Notes: generated by a model not told the origin, from the letters alone. Shown: positions 1 through 10,734, counted from the stretch's first letter. The stretch is 64,000 nucleotides of DNA from Manis javanica (GCF_040802235.1 NC_133161.1:144203121-144267120), one strand, 5' to 3'. Numbers and translations: made by a program.

Positions 1-1105
1 CATGCCTCCTTCCGGAGTCCTGAGCAATTCAGCTCCGGCCCCAGACTTGCATTCCCACTTAGCAAAGCCAGAGCTCTGCAGAGAACCAGATCCCCCCATA
101 CACTCCTCCTGTTGCCACTGAGAAGGCAGACTAATGCCCATCTGTGGTGCCTTTCAGACATCTGGGGATTCAGCCCCCACCCATAGTGAGTGATCAAAAG
201 ATTTCTCCCAACCACATGCTGTACTCTCTCTTTGAAAGGCTCTCGTGTCACTGCAGGCTCTTCACCTCATGACATTTCTGTAGCACAGACCAGAGCAGGG
301 TAGCCTATAAATCTGGCTCTTTATCCTGGCTTTGCATCCTTATCACATGAAATCACAGCCAACAGGATCAACAGTGCTAAGGCCTGAAGGACAGTGCTGA
401 AACATGCCCATCCACAGGAGGACAGGAGTCCTGGAGGACGAGCTAAAGCTGGCTGCCAAGGACAGCAGAGGTCACGTTCCTGGTGTTTGTTCATCAGGGG
501 AGAGGAGGCTAGGGCACGGGCAGGAAATGGGGCAGCACGGGGAGATCCGGCCAGAAGAGAGAGCCAGACATGCCAGGAATCAAGCAGATGGGTAGAGAAA
601 CACTGAAAAGGCTGCAGGGATATGGGAAGGAGGGGCATTGCTGGGGACTGATGAGCAGGAACATTTCCAGACTCACCTTCCTCATCCCTCCTGTAGTAAC
701 AAAGCTGCCCACCCACCCCACCCACCTGTCAGCAGGTGTTTGAGGGACAGGAGGCCTGGGAAGAGACAGAGACCGGGGCAGGGAATTCAGGGCTGTGTGC
801 TCCCACGCCCAGTGCTTGCACTTCCTTAATCCCAGAGACAGGAAGCCAGGAACCAGGGCATGTAAGGGCACCTGAGTGCACTGTCACTCCCTACCTCAGC
901 ACCCGATCGGGCAGGGGTAGGCCACGGGAAGGAGATACCCCCCACGGGGCTCTGCATGGGTTCCCTGTCTCTCTCCAGATAAGCAGGGGCCAGCCGTGTC
1001 CTGCTCCTCAGTACCATGCAGCCTAATCTGCAGGAGTCACGCCATTTACTCCCTCCATGAGTACTCGCTTGTCCACATGCAGTATATATGCACTCACTGC
1101 TGTGG
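1..1105. other. Upstream non-coding DNA, nothing recognised
   Basis: Unique-looking sequence of moderate GC. The open frames on both strands lack codon structure or recognisable domains, and I see no repeat copy here. Confidence 0.6.
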
Positions 1106-1132
1106 TTCATTCATTCATTCATTCATTCATTC
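1106..1132. repeat. (TTCA)n microsatellite
   Basis: Nearly seven perfect TTCA units. They lie directly 5' of a MIR element. Confidence 0.9.
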
Positions 1133-1142
1133 CTTTAGGGAG

Positions 1143-1396
1143 GCAGTAGAGTATTGCAGCTAAAAACACACGCTCTGGAGCCAAACTGCCTGGCTGAAAT
1201 CCCAGCTCCACCAGCTGATAGCTGTGTGACCCTGGACAGGTTACTTAATCTCTCTGTACCTCATCTGTAAAATAGGGATAATATTAATAACTACTTCATT
1301 GGAATATTGTGAGGTTTAACTAAGTTAATAAATGTCAAGTGCTTAGAATGGCTGACATATGATAAAAGCTAAATAAGTACCAGCTGCTGCTATTAT
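1143..1396 (+). repeat. MIR SINE, near full length
   Basis: All MIR blocks occur in order: the tRNA-related head (cgctctggagccaaactgcc), the core around the GTGTGACC...GGTTACTTAATCTCTCTG region, the AAAATAGGGATAATA block, and the 3' part ending in a TATTATT-like tail. Confidence 0.92.
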
Positions 1397-1429
1397 TTGT
1401 TCAAAAAGTTAGTTTATCAAGAAGTTGTT

Positions 1430-1600
1430 GAGCACTAACTATTAGCTAGATGCTGTTCCATGCCCTAGGATCCTCTGGTGAGCCATCCAGACATGGCCTC
1501 TACTCTCAGGGAATCTACATCTTAGTGGAGGAGACAGACATTCAATAATCGTGAAAAAAAACACTACATATTTACAAATTGTGACAAGGGCTCTAAAGAT
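1430..1600 (+). repeat. Old interspersed repeat, family not assigned
   Basis: It matches a common mammal-wide repeat of the form 'gagcacctactatgtgccaggcactg...gggagacagaca'. Here it reads TTGAGCACTAACTATTAGCT, then a TCTACATCTTAGTGGAGGAGACAGACA-like segment. Related diverged copies lie at about 9500, 16590 and 51865. I do not recall the family name with confidence. Confidence 0.5.
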
Positions 1601-1609
1601 AAAGAACAG

Positions 1610-2070
1610 AGAGCTCTGTCACAGGGGCTGCCCAGGTGCAGAGGCCAGAAAAGGCTCCTTTGGGACTGATGTGCATCTCCTTCGTCCCTGGTGAGTCTGG
1701 CCACCCTGGGCGCACCCTCACCATCAGCAGGCCCACCAAGGACAAAGCCCGTGGGCACCCTCCACGGTCCTGGCCACATACCTACTTGCTGTCGGTGTGA
1801 GAGGCCCAGGCAGAGCTGCCTCCTCACCGCCCAGCCAGCCAGCACCGGCACCCCACCTCTGGACCAGGGGTTCTGCTCCGAGTCCTCACATTGTCCAATC
1901 CAGAGCACACACTCTTCCTGTGCAATTTCCTGGCACAGTTTGGCCACTCTGAAGGGCCCGGCTGTTGGTCAGGCATCCTCCCTGCCTGCTCGCCTAGATG
2001 GCCCCACATCTGGCCTCCAGCCAGGAGGGTGAAGCAGGGTTGTACTAGGTACCTTATAGCTCAGTTGGCC
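1610..2070. other. Non-coding, nothing recognised
   Basis: GC-rich unique sequence between two repeat clusters, with no support for any of its open frames. Confidence 0.55.
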
Positions 2071-2077
2071 AATGTTT

Positions 2078-2276
2078 TCAGTTATTTCATCAATCACCAC
2101 AACTGCATCAAGTTGGTATTAGTAGTAGTGCTAGTAGTAGTATTACACCTATTTTGTAGATAAAGAAACTGAGGCTCTGAAAGGTTAAGCCACTTTCCCA
2201 AGGTCACACAGCTTATTAATAGAACAGCTAGGACTCCAAACTAGGTCTGCTTGACTCCAGACCCTGCAGTCTTAAA
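2078..2276 (-). repeat. MIR SINE, minus strand
   Basis: It contains the reverse MIR core: AAGAAACTGAGGCTCTGAAA, a GGTTAAGCCACTTTCCCAAGGTCACACAG-like stretch, and the reversed head. A short imperfect (AGT)n expansion at about 2119-2145 sits in its 3' tail. Confidence 0.88.
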
Positions 2277-2317
2277 ACAACATAATATGGTCTTTCTAGT
2301 AACATGAGTAATAATTA

Positions 2318-2500
2318 ATATAATAGCTAATAGTTATATAACACTTTCTTTGGGGCAGCTATCACTGTATACATTTACATATTTATTTATATCACAATCT
2401 CCATGGCAACGCTGTGAGGTAGATAGGACTGTTATTCTCATTTTACAGGTGAGGAAACCCAGGCACAGAGAAGGCAGGCCACGAGCCCAAGGCCAGTCCT
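2318..2500 (-). repeat. MIR SINE, minus strand (MIRb-like)
   Basis: It has the 'cacaatctccatggcaacgctgtgaggtag' type segment, then CATTTTACAGGTGAGGAAAC and CAGGCACAGAGAAGG. It is the second minus-strand MIR in 450 bases. Confidence 0.82.
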
Positions 2501-2504
2501 ACGA

Positions 2505-3755
2505 ATCACGATGACAGCCACAGGGCGGTGGGGCTGGCAACAGCCGTAGCAGCCGGAGGCCGGAGACCCAGGGGACGAAGGGAGGGGCTCACGGCTGCCC
2601 GTGGAGCTGCCTGGAACCTGAGCAGAGCCTATGCCCTCCCACGCTGCCTCTCCTGCCCATCTGTTTCCAGGCATCCAGGAGCCTAGGCTCCCGGGGACTT
2701 GGCCCTCCCTGCCCCCTCTGGCTCACCTGCTGGCCAGGGCATGGCTGCCGCCCAGTCAGGTTCTGTCTTCCTCCAGGGCTTGACACTCCAGCTTGCCCTG
2801 GAGCTGCCCCTGGCAGGGAAGTGGGAAGCCCTTCCAGCTGGCCAGGGTGATGGGGAAGCCCGGAGGGAGAGGACGCAGGTGCCGGGGCAGGCCTCGCAGC
2901 CCACTGCAGGCAAAGCGACCTGCCCTTGTTGTGCTCCCTCCACCACCTCCGCAGCTCGATCCTCCAGAGGTCTTGAGTCATGAACAGAGCCGAGCATGAA
3001 GAGAAAGGGGCCTGCAGGGCCCGGCTGAGAAGGTCCTGAGGACCAGACGCTGACTCTAGTGGTCCCCGGAGCCCGGGAAACAGGGCCTGTGGGGCTGGAG
3101 GGGACTGCGGGGGCTCTGAGGTGGGGCCCCCTCCCAGTTGCTCAGAAGCATCTAGACGAGGCCTTGTGCTGAGCTGGCATGTTTCTGCCTCCCAGCTGGA
3201 CCACAAAATGGGAAGAAACATCCATAAAGTTCCTGAGTCGCCTCTGTGGCGGGCAGCCCTGCCAAGGGGCTGTTGGTTCCCCTTCTAATTGGTCTGAATT
3301 TCCACGATTTGCAGGTCCCAGGCTTGCTGAGGGCCTGTTCCCCATTGTAATGGGTAGGCAGCAACAGTCGGACTGGTGAGCCAGCCCCCACAGGCTCTGG
3401 GCTGTTCCAGCAGGGTCCTGGGGGCTGCAGGGCAACCCAGGCCCCCACCCGGGTGAACCCAGAGCCCCGGGCCCTAAGCCCACCAGAGCACGAGCCCCTT
3501 CTCCCAGTTAACCTTTGCAGAAGAAGGCCCCAGCCTTCAGACAGCAGTAGGATGTGGAAAGAGAACAAGCTTTGTACCAGGGCTCAGACTGGAGGCCTGT
3601 CACATCCTCCTGAAAGCCTCTCCCAGGTCTGGCACATGGTAGGTGCTCAAGAAACACAAGGGGCCCCACTGCCTGGCTGATCTAGGGGGTGCCTGGCCTT
3701 TATCGTGTGAAACTAGGATGTCTACCGCCTGCTCTTTGGTTCTGCTTTTGTCACA
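2505..3755. other. Non-coding GC-rich DNA, nothing recognised
   Basis: Open frames of up to 210 codons (minus strand, 2589-3221) come from stop-poor GC-rich DNA. They show no domain, signal peptide or family resemblance. Confidence 0.55.
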
Positions 3756-3757
3756 TG

Positions 3758-3932
3758 ACTTAGGTGCCACTCTGGAGTCAGGCAGCCTTCATGTGAATCC
3801 AAAATACAGTACTACTGGCAAGGTAGTCTTGGGCAAGTTCATTAGCTTCTCTGTGTCTCCGTTTCCTTATTTTTAAACAGGGGTAATAACACTACCTACC
3901 TCACTGGTCCAGTATACGAAGAAGTTCAAGTA
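3758..3932 (+). repeat. MIR SINE, 5' part, split by an MLT1 LTR
   Basis: It has the MIR head (CTCTGGAGTCAGGCAGCCTT), core (CTTGGGCAAGTTCATTAGCT) and the CTACCTACCTCACTGG block. It stops where the LTR starts and resumes at 4425. Confidence 0.85.
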
Positions 3933-4424
3933 TGTTGTAGTATCAGAATAATGGACCCCAACGATGCCCATGTCCTAATTCCTGGGGCCTGGGGATATGG
4001 TCCATTACATGGCAAAGGGGCTTTGCAGATAGTGCAGCCCCTGAAATGGAGAGATTATTCTGGATTATCTAGGTGGACCCAACCTAATCACATGCGTCCC
4101 TATAAGTGGAGCACCTTACCTGGCTGGGCTGGAGAGAGAGATGTGACCACAGGAGAAGCATCAGAGACTTGCACCCTTGCTGGCTCTGAAGATGGAGGAA
4201 GGGGCTGCCAGCCAAGGAATGCAGACCTCTGGAAGCTGTAAAGGGTAAGGAAATGGAATCACCCCTAGATCATCAGAAAGGGGGCAGGTCTTCCTACACC
4301 TTGATTTTCAGCCCAGCAAGACCGTGTCAGACTTCTAACCTACAAACCTATAGGATAAATTTGTTTTGCTTTCAACTACTAAGCACGTGGTCGTTTGTTA
4401 CAGAGACAATGGAACACTGGCACA
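3933..4424 (+). mobile_element. MLT1-type solo LTR (ERVL-MaLR)
   Basis: It matches the MLT1 LTR consensus along most of its length. Landmarks in order are AGAATAATGGACCCC, CATGGCAAAGGGGCTTTGCAG, GATTATTCTGGATTATCTAG, AGCCAAGGAATGCAG, ACACCTTGATTTTCAGCCCA and a TTTGTTACAG terminal block ending in CA. It is non-coding, with no internal region. Element age and mutations have erased a clear 5-bp target duplication. Confidence 0.88.
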
Positions 4425-4515
4425 GGTCAGTATAGAAGCCTTAGAACAGTGTCCTGCACATAGTCAGAGCTCAGGAAATGTTAGCTTCTCATTGTCGTCC
4501 CCGTTGTCGTCATCA
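4425..4515 (+). repeat. MIR SINE, 3' part, continuing from 3932
   Basis: It carries the MIR 3' block CTTAGAACAGTGTCCTGCAC and 'tcagagctcaggaaatgttagct'. Together with 3758-3932 it makes one contiguous MIR copy. Confidence 0.8.
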
Positions 4516-4547
4516 CGTTGTTGTAATGCAGGGTGGAGGACACACTG

Positions 4548-4615
4548 CTGCCTCCACCCCAGGGCAGCTGCCTCTACCCCAGAGCAGCTGCCTCCACCCC
4601 AGGGCAGCTGCCTCT
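4548..4615 (+). repeat. 20-bp tandem repeat, about 3.4 copies
   Basis: The unit is CTGCCTCCACCCCAGGGCAG. Copies 1 and 3 are identical; copy 2 differs at two bases. A partial fourth copy follows. Confidence 0.92.
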
Positions 4616-4619
4616 CTAG

Positions 4620-5585
4620 TGTAAGTTGCTCAGAGCCCATATCTCACTTCAGTGAGTCTTAGAAACTGAATGTAGGGTAGCCAAGGAATAGAGAACATCC
4701 TCACAACAGAATGCCATTTGGCACAGCCACCCGGTGGGCAAAAGACAGAGGGAAACCCTCTGCAGTCTCTCTTTTAAAGAACAGGAGTGGGGGGCGGCAC
4801 CCCAGAGGGTGGGGTGGGCCTGGCCCAGGCAGGAGGGCACACCTCTAGCTGTCCCTGCAGAGATGATGGCTCCGGGGCTTATTGGCACTCTCTTCCATCC
4901 CTACACAACTGGGGCTGCTGAGGAGACAGAGTGGCCAGGAAACTAACTCTGGGCCATTCGAATGGTTTGGCATCCAAAACTAGTACCTGCTCTGCAGTGT
5001 GGGACAGAGGGACAGAGCAGGACCTGCAGCAGGAATGGCTTTGAGTCACACAAGAGGGGCACCTTCTCTTGCGAAAGGGCACCGAATGCCAGATTCACAT
5101 TTGGATTTCCTGGGAAGATCCACAGTAAGGGGAGGGCCACCTCGCCTCCTGAGCGGCTGTGTGCTGAGGCGGGGACAGGGAGGGCAACAAAATGGGCTCC
5201 CGAGGCCCAGTCTGGCATCAGCAAGTCCCCCTCACAGAACAAGGCCCCTCATTCTCACGCACTCCCCCAAACAACTGAACGTGAGGCTTTGATCCCCACA
5301 GAAAGCCAGCCTGCACTGCAACCCTTCCTCACTTGCAGAAGCCTTTCACCCCCCACTTCCTCCTTAGTGACCCGCACAGTCTCCCTGGCTACTGGGGGCC
5401 TCAGGAATCTGTCCCTCCTAGATCGCTTCTCAAAAGCCAAGGCGCCCACGTTAGAAGCCTGTCAGAGGTTTCCATTCTAGAGTCAGACCCTTCACCCCAG
5501 ACGACACTGAGCCAGAGCGTCCACCGAGTCCACAGACCTCCCCCATCGGGGGCCCAGGCCATTGCCCCAACCTATGGACAGAAGC
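4620..5585. other. Non-coding, nothing recognised
   Basis: Mixed GC-rich unique sequence. A 172-codon frame at 4962-5480 has no recognisable protein character. Confidence 0.55.
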
Positions 5586-5587
5586 AT

Positions 5588-5684
5588 GTTAGACTGTAAC
5601 TCCCTGAGGGCAGGGTCCACACCTGTCTGTTCACGAGAGGGCTTGGCCCAGAGGGGACCTCCATAACCATTTGTTGGATGAGGG
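5588..5684 (+). repeat. L2 LINE 3' end
   Basis: It has the L2 terminal signature GACTGTAACTCCCTGAGGGC, CAGGGTCCACACCTGTCTGT and a closing ATTTGTTGGATGA. Confidence 0.85.
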
Positions 5685-5689
5685 AACAG

Positions 5690-7095
5690 CCTCTAAAAGT
5701 CTACAGCCTCTCAGGAGGCCCTGCAAAAAATCCTACCCTTCCCATCTCCCTCTAATGGGGAGCCCAGCAGAAAGAGCCACCCCAAAGAGACCAGCTACTT
5801 TGGGGTGACTGGACCCTGGCTTGGGGGACAGGGAGGGCCACTGCTCCCAGCAGCCCAGGGCCATCTGGGCGGCTCACGGTCAGCTCAGACCTGCCTCCCT
5901 CCCTCCCCACTCAGACCTGACACCACAACCTCCCTTTTTATCTGAAGGTCAGCTCTCTGCTGCTGTTGGCCCATGGCTCCCTGCTCACCCAGCTCTCCTG
6001 GGGGGGTTGTGGGCCATGGAACCTCTCCTCATTCATCTCGCCATCCCCCGACCCACAATCTCATTCCCCTTACCACCCCGCCTCTGATTCCAGTCATGGG
6101 GAGCCAGTCTGCGTGGGGACCTTGTGGGACCCTCTGTGTTCCCTCTGCGCAGATTAGAAAACCGTGCCTTTTTCTCAAGGGGGTGCAGGCCACCCCCCTG
6201 GGATTCATGGCCTGGTAAGAAGAGCGTAGGCTGGATTTCAGCCCCGTCCACCACTCGGCCAAGTGTCCTTGCACCGGGTACAGCCTGCCTGGCTGCCCAC
6301 AGCAGCCCTGCTTGACAGACCTCGGAGACTGCACCCATTGAGGGGGTCTCACAGAACACTAGGTCCTAACCTCTCATTTTACACATGAGGATGGTGGGGG
6401 CCCAGAAGGGCAGGGTGATCTATCCAAGACCACACACCACGCTGGGAGCAGCCCCAAGGCCAGTGACCCAGCTTTCCTGATCCCAATCTCGTGCTTATTC
6501 CCTCACCCTACTCCACTCAAGTGTCACTCCTGGGGACAGATGGCAAAGACAAGACAGCAGGGGAGCCCCTGAGGGCAGCGCCTGGGGAAGCCTTCTTGCA
6601 CTAATTAGAGGAGAAGTGATAACCTCGTTCTAAACTCTGTTGAGACATAAAACTGAGCATAAAAGTCTCTGAACCATGTGCTACCTAACCCTTGGCTGGT
6701 GTGCAACATAAATACAGATCTTCCCCATTTATTTCCGGCCTACCAACCACATGCATCCCAGGCTACTCCATGTGAGCACGTCCCCTAATGTCTGTCTAGG
6801 CCAGCACATCTGTCTTGGTCTGGAAAACTCCCAGAGGGAGTTTCTTGCTTTAGGAGAACTGCAGAACACAAGGGCTCAGAAGGTGGCTTTTAAGTTAGGT
6901 GTAGGGGGTGGCAATGGTGAGGGGAGGACCAGGAGGGGGGCAGGAGGTGAGGGCAGAAGAGGAAGAAGAAGGGGGACTGCTGATGCCTTAGTTTCTTGTG
7001 CAGGATTCCCACTTGCCTATAACACCACTGAGCCACACACATACACCTGCTCACACACTCTCTCTCACCAACTCACTCCCTGGGTTGGTGTCTGG
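5690..7095. other. Non-coding; one weak MIR and a purine tract inside
   Basis: At about 6362-6505 there is a diverged minus-strand MIR (TCATTTTACACATGAGGATG, then 'atctatccaagaccacacac'). The short AT-rich block at about 6600-6715 (ACTAATTAGAGGAGAAGTGA) looks non-repetitive. The rest is unique GC-rich sequence. Confidence 0.5.
6901..6976 (+). repeat. Polypurine (G/A-rich) tract
   Basis: About 75 bases are almost all purine on the + strand, ending in GGAAGAAGAAGGGGG. Such tracts can form triplex or G-rich secondary structure. Confidence 0.7.
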
Positions 7096-7098
7096 GAT

Positions 7099-7325
7099 AC
7101 ATTGTGGTAATTGAGCTCACGCGGAGTCAAACCTTGTTTTGAATCCCGGCTTTGCCACTTTGGCTGTGAGATGTTAGGCAAATGCCTTAAATTCTCTGTG
7201 CCTCAGTTTCCTCTTCAATAGGATAACCAGAAGCATGACTTCATATGAAGATTATGAGAGTCAATATATGTGCATCATTTAGCAGAGTCCCTTGCCACCA
7301 GCAGGTGGTTGGTAAACACTGGCTC
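7099..7325 (+). repeat. MIR SINE
   Basis: It has TGAATCCCGGCTTTGCCACT, the 'ctgtgcctcagtttcctc' block and the diverged 3' block with GTTGGTAAACACTGGCT. Confidence 0.88.
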
Positions 7326-7329
7326 TAAC

Positions 7330-8250
7330 TGTATTAGAGTGCTGTTTCTTGACACCAGATTCCGGCCCTCTTTTACTGCAGCTGGAGGCAGGGGTTGTGC
7401 ATTATCTAGGCTGCCTGGTAGTGTCCAGCTTGGTATTCCAACCACCAGTGTAGGGATGGACTGCCTTGGGAAGCAGTGAGCAGTCACCAGGAGGAATCAA
7501 GCAGAATTCACACTAGCATTTGGCATGGATGGGGCAGAATGGGAGGGGCACCAGTGCAGAAAGGCCTCATCCAACGTCCCATCCAACCGCAAGAGCCTGT
7601 GAATATGTGAATAAGCCCACATCTCCAGGCACCCATGTGGACACACACTTGCCCACAAATGGGGATGCACTTACAAGGGTACACTCCCCACCCAAGTTTT
7701 GGAGACTAGGAAGTGGTGTTTTAAACCAGCTCCCCCACTAGCCCTCCCCTGGCACCCCGCCAGTTGGTGTGTACACACGGGCATCCAGGTGGCAGGCAGG
7801 AGCTCTGAGGGAGGCACCAGGCAGGATTTCAAGGAGCCTGTTTCCTACCACTCCCAGTTCTCTTTCTACAGGCACCGACTGCCAGATGACCCCCATCCCT
7901 CCACTGCAACCCAGCTCTGAGACAGGGTGGGAGGGACCAGGAACCGGCACGGTAGTAAGGTGTTGGTTCTACCAGCAGGTGGATGAGACGGAGCCCGGGG
8001 CAGTCCCGGCAGCGCGAGCCTCTAAAGAGTCAGGGCACCTCGAATTGGGATGCTGTGAGAGGCAAGGACTTGCCCCTGTCACAGAAGGGAGGGGGCAGGA
8101 GTTTGCAGAAGGGTCAGAAGTCCCACCTCCAGCCAAGCTCGAGTCCAGTCCCACCCTCTACGGGTGGAATAAGAAGGGAGGTTGCAGGAATCCGTGCTCC
8201 AAAACTATTCCTGTCCCTGCCTTCTTCGCTCTCCCACCTCACCTCACACA
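7330..8250. other. Non-coding, nothing recognised
   Basis: Unique sequence; a 186-codon frame at 7769-8329 shows no protein family character. Confidence 0.55.
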
Positions 8251-8254
8251 GGCT

Positions 8255-8460
8255 GCCAACACTTCCTCTGGGTGCTGTGTGCCGTCTATTAGCCGTTTTA
8301 TGAGAGGACGGAGTGCTGATAAACCATAGCTGCATATTCAAACCCTCCTATCAGCCCCGGATGCATTACTGCGTATTATTTGTCTTTGCAGCAGCTGCGA
8401 CAGCAGTTCTTCCTAACAATATTGGCTTCGGCTGGTATTAAAAAGGGCCCCTAAGTGCCA
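8255..8460. promoter_or_regulatory. Candidate conserved non-coding element next to the upstream CpG island
   Basis: A non-repetitive block that is less GC-rich than its flanks. It has TGATAAACCATAGCTGCATA, GCATTACTGCGTATTATTTG and the E-box-like GCAGCAGCTGCGACAGCAG. It shows none of the decay signatures of known repeats. Conservation is an inference. Confidence 0.35.
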
Positions 8461-8689
8461 CGAACATCTTTACTAGGAGAAGAGACCACGCTGCGGAGGA
8501 GGGGAGGTAGGCCAGCCTCTGGCGTGAACCATTTGCTGCGGATTCATCCAAGGGTGAATGCAAAAATTAGGCCTGGGGTTGGGCGGTGGCAGGGGGTGCA
8601 GAGCAGAGCTCTCCCCAGGACCAGTACACCCAGCCCCTTGCTGCCTAGAACCGCCCCTCCGCCCCACCCCACCTCTCACCCAGCAGGGC

Positions 8690-9250
8690 GCTGGGCACCG
8701 CAGGAGGCTAGGGGCGGTAGTGTGTGGTGTGAGTGTGTCCGGGCTCGCGGCTCCTCCAGCTACCCTACCACAAGCCAGCTACTCTTCCCGATCAATGGCC
8801 TCTTTGTGGCAGAGGAAGGACGGGAACGACAACACGAAGGTGGGGGAGGGGGTGGGAGGCTGCCTCGCGGGTGCCCGGGCTCACAACCCCGACTTGCCGC
8901 CGTCGAGGTTAGGGCTCCTCGGAGCCCAGGCGGGGTACGCTGCCCCGTAAGGTCTCCACACTCTCTGGACGTAGAGAAAGAGGCCGAGGGGGCAGTGGCC
9001 GGAGCCTCCCCTACTCCGCAGTGGGACTTTCGCCCGCCCCGCAGCCCTGGGAAGATGCGGACGCGCCTCCCCGGCCCCACGCCCGCTAGGTGGCGCTGGG
9101 CAGCCGCGCTCCTCCCACCCGCGGGCAGGCGCAGGAGCCGCCCAGGCGCCCAGCTGCGCTGGGGCGGCAGGTACCTCGTCAAGGACCCGCAGAGGTGGCG
9201 GAAGGAGAGAGGAACAGCATCTCCTCCATTCACGTCCGCTGGATGTCTAC
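8690..9250. promoter_or_regulatory. Separate upstream CpG island
   Basis: Between about 8870 and 9190 I count roughly 35 CpG in about 320 bases, far above the CpG-poor flanks. It lies about 12 kb upstream of NECTIN1 exon 1 and is not continuous with the main island. It could be the promoter of a non-coding transcript, an alternative first exon, or a CTCF-bound unmethylated site. The 277-codon frame at 8455-9288 matches no protein I know and looks like a GC-rich artefact. Confidence 0.75.
9083..9096 (+). promoter_or_regulatory. Predicted CTCF binding site
   Basis: CCGCTAGGTGGCGC matches 13 of 14 positions of the CTCF core CCASYAGRKGGCRS; only position 3 differs, a variable position. It sits inside the upstream CpG island and reads in the same direction as NECTIN1. 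CTCF sites often mark insulators and loop anchors. Confidence 0.65.
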
Positions 9251-9499
9251 GGCTTCAGCACTCAGCTGCGTGCCCTTCTGAATCTTGAAGGTCTAAATGC
9301 CCCAGTTCTTGAGAAGCCCACAACCTCAGAGGGAGAAGAAATGCTCACAGGGAAAGTGGATCCAAAGGAATCTACGCCAAAGGCTAAGTGACGTATACAG
9401 CCAGTGCTCTGAGTTCAGAAACAACCGTGGGAAAAAAGACACCAGAGAACTCAGGGGAGCTACCTTGACCTCTGTACTCCGAACCAAGCCGGTGGGTGA

Positions 9500-9670
9500 G
9501 GGTCATGCAGGCATTCCATCAGGCGCCAGGCCCTGGGCATTCACTGTGACCAGGTAACACAGCCCCTGTCCTCAAAGAGTTTGTGGACTAGTGAGGGAGA
9601 AAGACACCAGATAACTAAATAAATTACTAACTACACCTGTCATAAGTGCACAGGTATATAAAGGTTTAGG
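9500..9670 (+). repeat. Old interspersed repeat, same unassigned family as at 1430
   Basis: It has the 'cccctgtcctcaaagagttt', GGACTAGTGAGGGAGAAAGA and 'ataagtgcacaggtat' blocks in the same order as the other copies. Confidence 0.45.
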
Positions 9671-9804
9671 CAGGAATATTACACACTCACCCTGGATCAC
9701 CTGATCCAGTCCCAACCAGGGCTAGAAATGGGGAAGTTTGCATTGGGAAAAACATGAAACCACTTCCTCTTAGTCCAAAGTAGACATAAGAAACAGTTGC
9801 CTAA

Positions 9805-9970
9805 CACAGAGAAGACAAGTAGTGATTTTACAGCATCTTACTATGCAGATGGACAGTGACTGTGAAGGGGATGTGGGGGGGACTTGGTGAAGGGGGGAAT
9901 CTAGTAAACATAATGTTCTTTCTGTAATTGTAGATTAATGATACCAAAAGAAAAAAAAAAAGAAAAAAAA
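9805..9970 (+). mobile_element. Short L1-type 3' UTR insertion with poly(A) and target duplication
   Basis: A 166-base segment has a G-rich polypurine stretch (GGGGATGTGGGGGGGACTTG), then TTGTAGATTAATGATACC, and ends in an interrupted A-tail. A 17-bp direct repeat flanks it at 9788-9804 and 9971-9987, with one mismatch. This is the layout of an L1-machinery insertion, 5' truncated. The G-rich tract is typical of mammalian L1 3' UTRs. It resembles a lineage-specific L1 end rather than the old L1M families. Confidence 0.72.
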
Positions 9971-10033
9971 AAGAAACAGTTGCTTAAGCATAGTCAAGGC
10001 TAGGGTGACTTTTTCCCCCCAGGTAAGCTGGGA

Positions 10034-10258
10034 AAAGAGCCAACATTTAGTGAGTGCTTACTTCTGGCACCAGGCATGGTTAATATCTTCTCATTTAATC
10101 TTCACTCTGTGGAGTTTATGGTAAGACCACTTTACAGAAGAGGAGACTGAGGCTCATGGAAGTTAAGAACTGGCCCAAGGTGCCAGGAGCCAGGCTGTGG
10201 CAGAGTTAGGAACAGAACCCATAATGGCTTAAGCCCAAATGCTACACCTCTTCTGCTA
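10034..10258 (-). repeat. MIR SINE, minus strand
   Basis: It has TTTAGTGAGTGCTTACTTCT, CACTTTACAGAAGAGGAGAC and TGAGGCTCATGGAAGTTAAG, then the reversed head. Confidence 0.88.
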
Positions 10259-10429
10259 GACGTGCTGCCTCTGGGGCCATGTCTAAGTGCCCTGCAGGAC
10301 TGTAGAGAAGGAGAAAGACAGAAAGAGAAAGGGGCTGGGCAGACTAAGAAGCTGCCAGCCTGGGGCCCTCATCACCACCGCCCATTCTTTGCAGCCAGGC
10401 TTTTCTCAGCATCTCCTGACCAAACCACC

Positions 10430-10545
10430 ACCCGCTTAAAATTCTGTTCGGTTTCCACTCTGCTCGGATTCCAAATGTTTATCAACACATGCTGTAATGT
10501 AATCAGCTGCTGGGAAAATACACACCAGGTAACGGATGCTGACAA
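10430..10545. promoter_or_regulatory. Candidate conserved non-coding block
   Basis: Non-repetitive AT-richer sequence with 'ttccaaatgtttatcaac', ATGCTGTAATGTAATCAGCT and GGGAAAATACACACCAGG. No repeat match seen; function unproven. Confidence 0.25.
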
Positions 10546-10734
10546 GAGTGTCAAACAGATGTCCCCTCCCTGCCCCTCCCTCCCTCCCAGCCCGAGCTGG
10601 CACACCCAGGAGGCTGGGGAGGTGCCTTTTGCTATGCCACCCCTCCAGGCCTGGCAGTGGAGGCCCTCCTCAGGAGACCAACACTGTGGAGCCCAGCAGT
10701 GTGCAGTCACGGTGCAGGGGGCTTGACACACCGC

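Noticed and set aside
8455..9288. A 277-codon plus-strand frame in the upstream CpG island
   Set aside because: No domain or family resemblance, GC-driven composition, and an overlapping antisense frame of similar quality.
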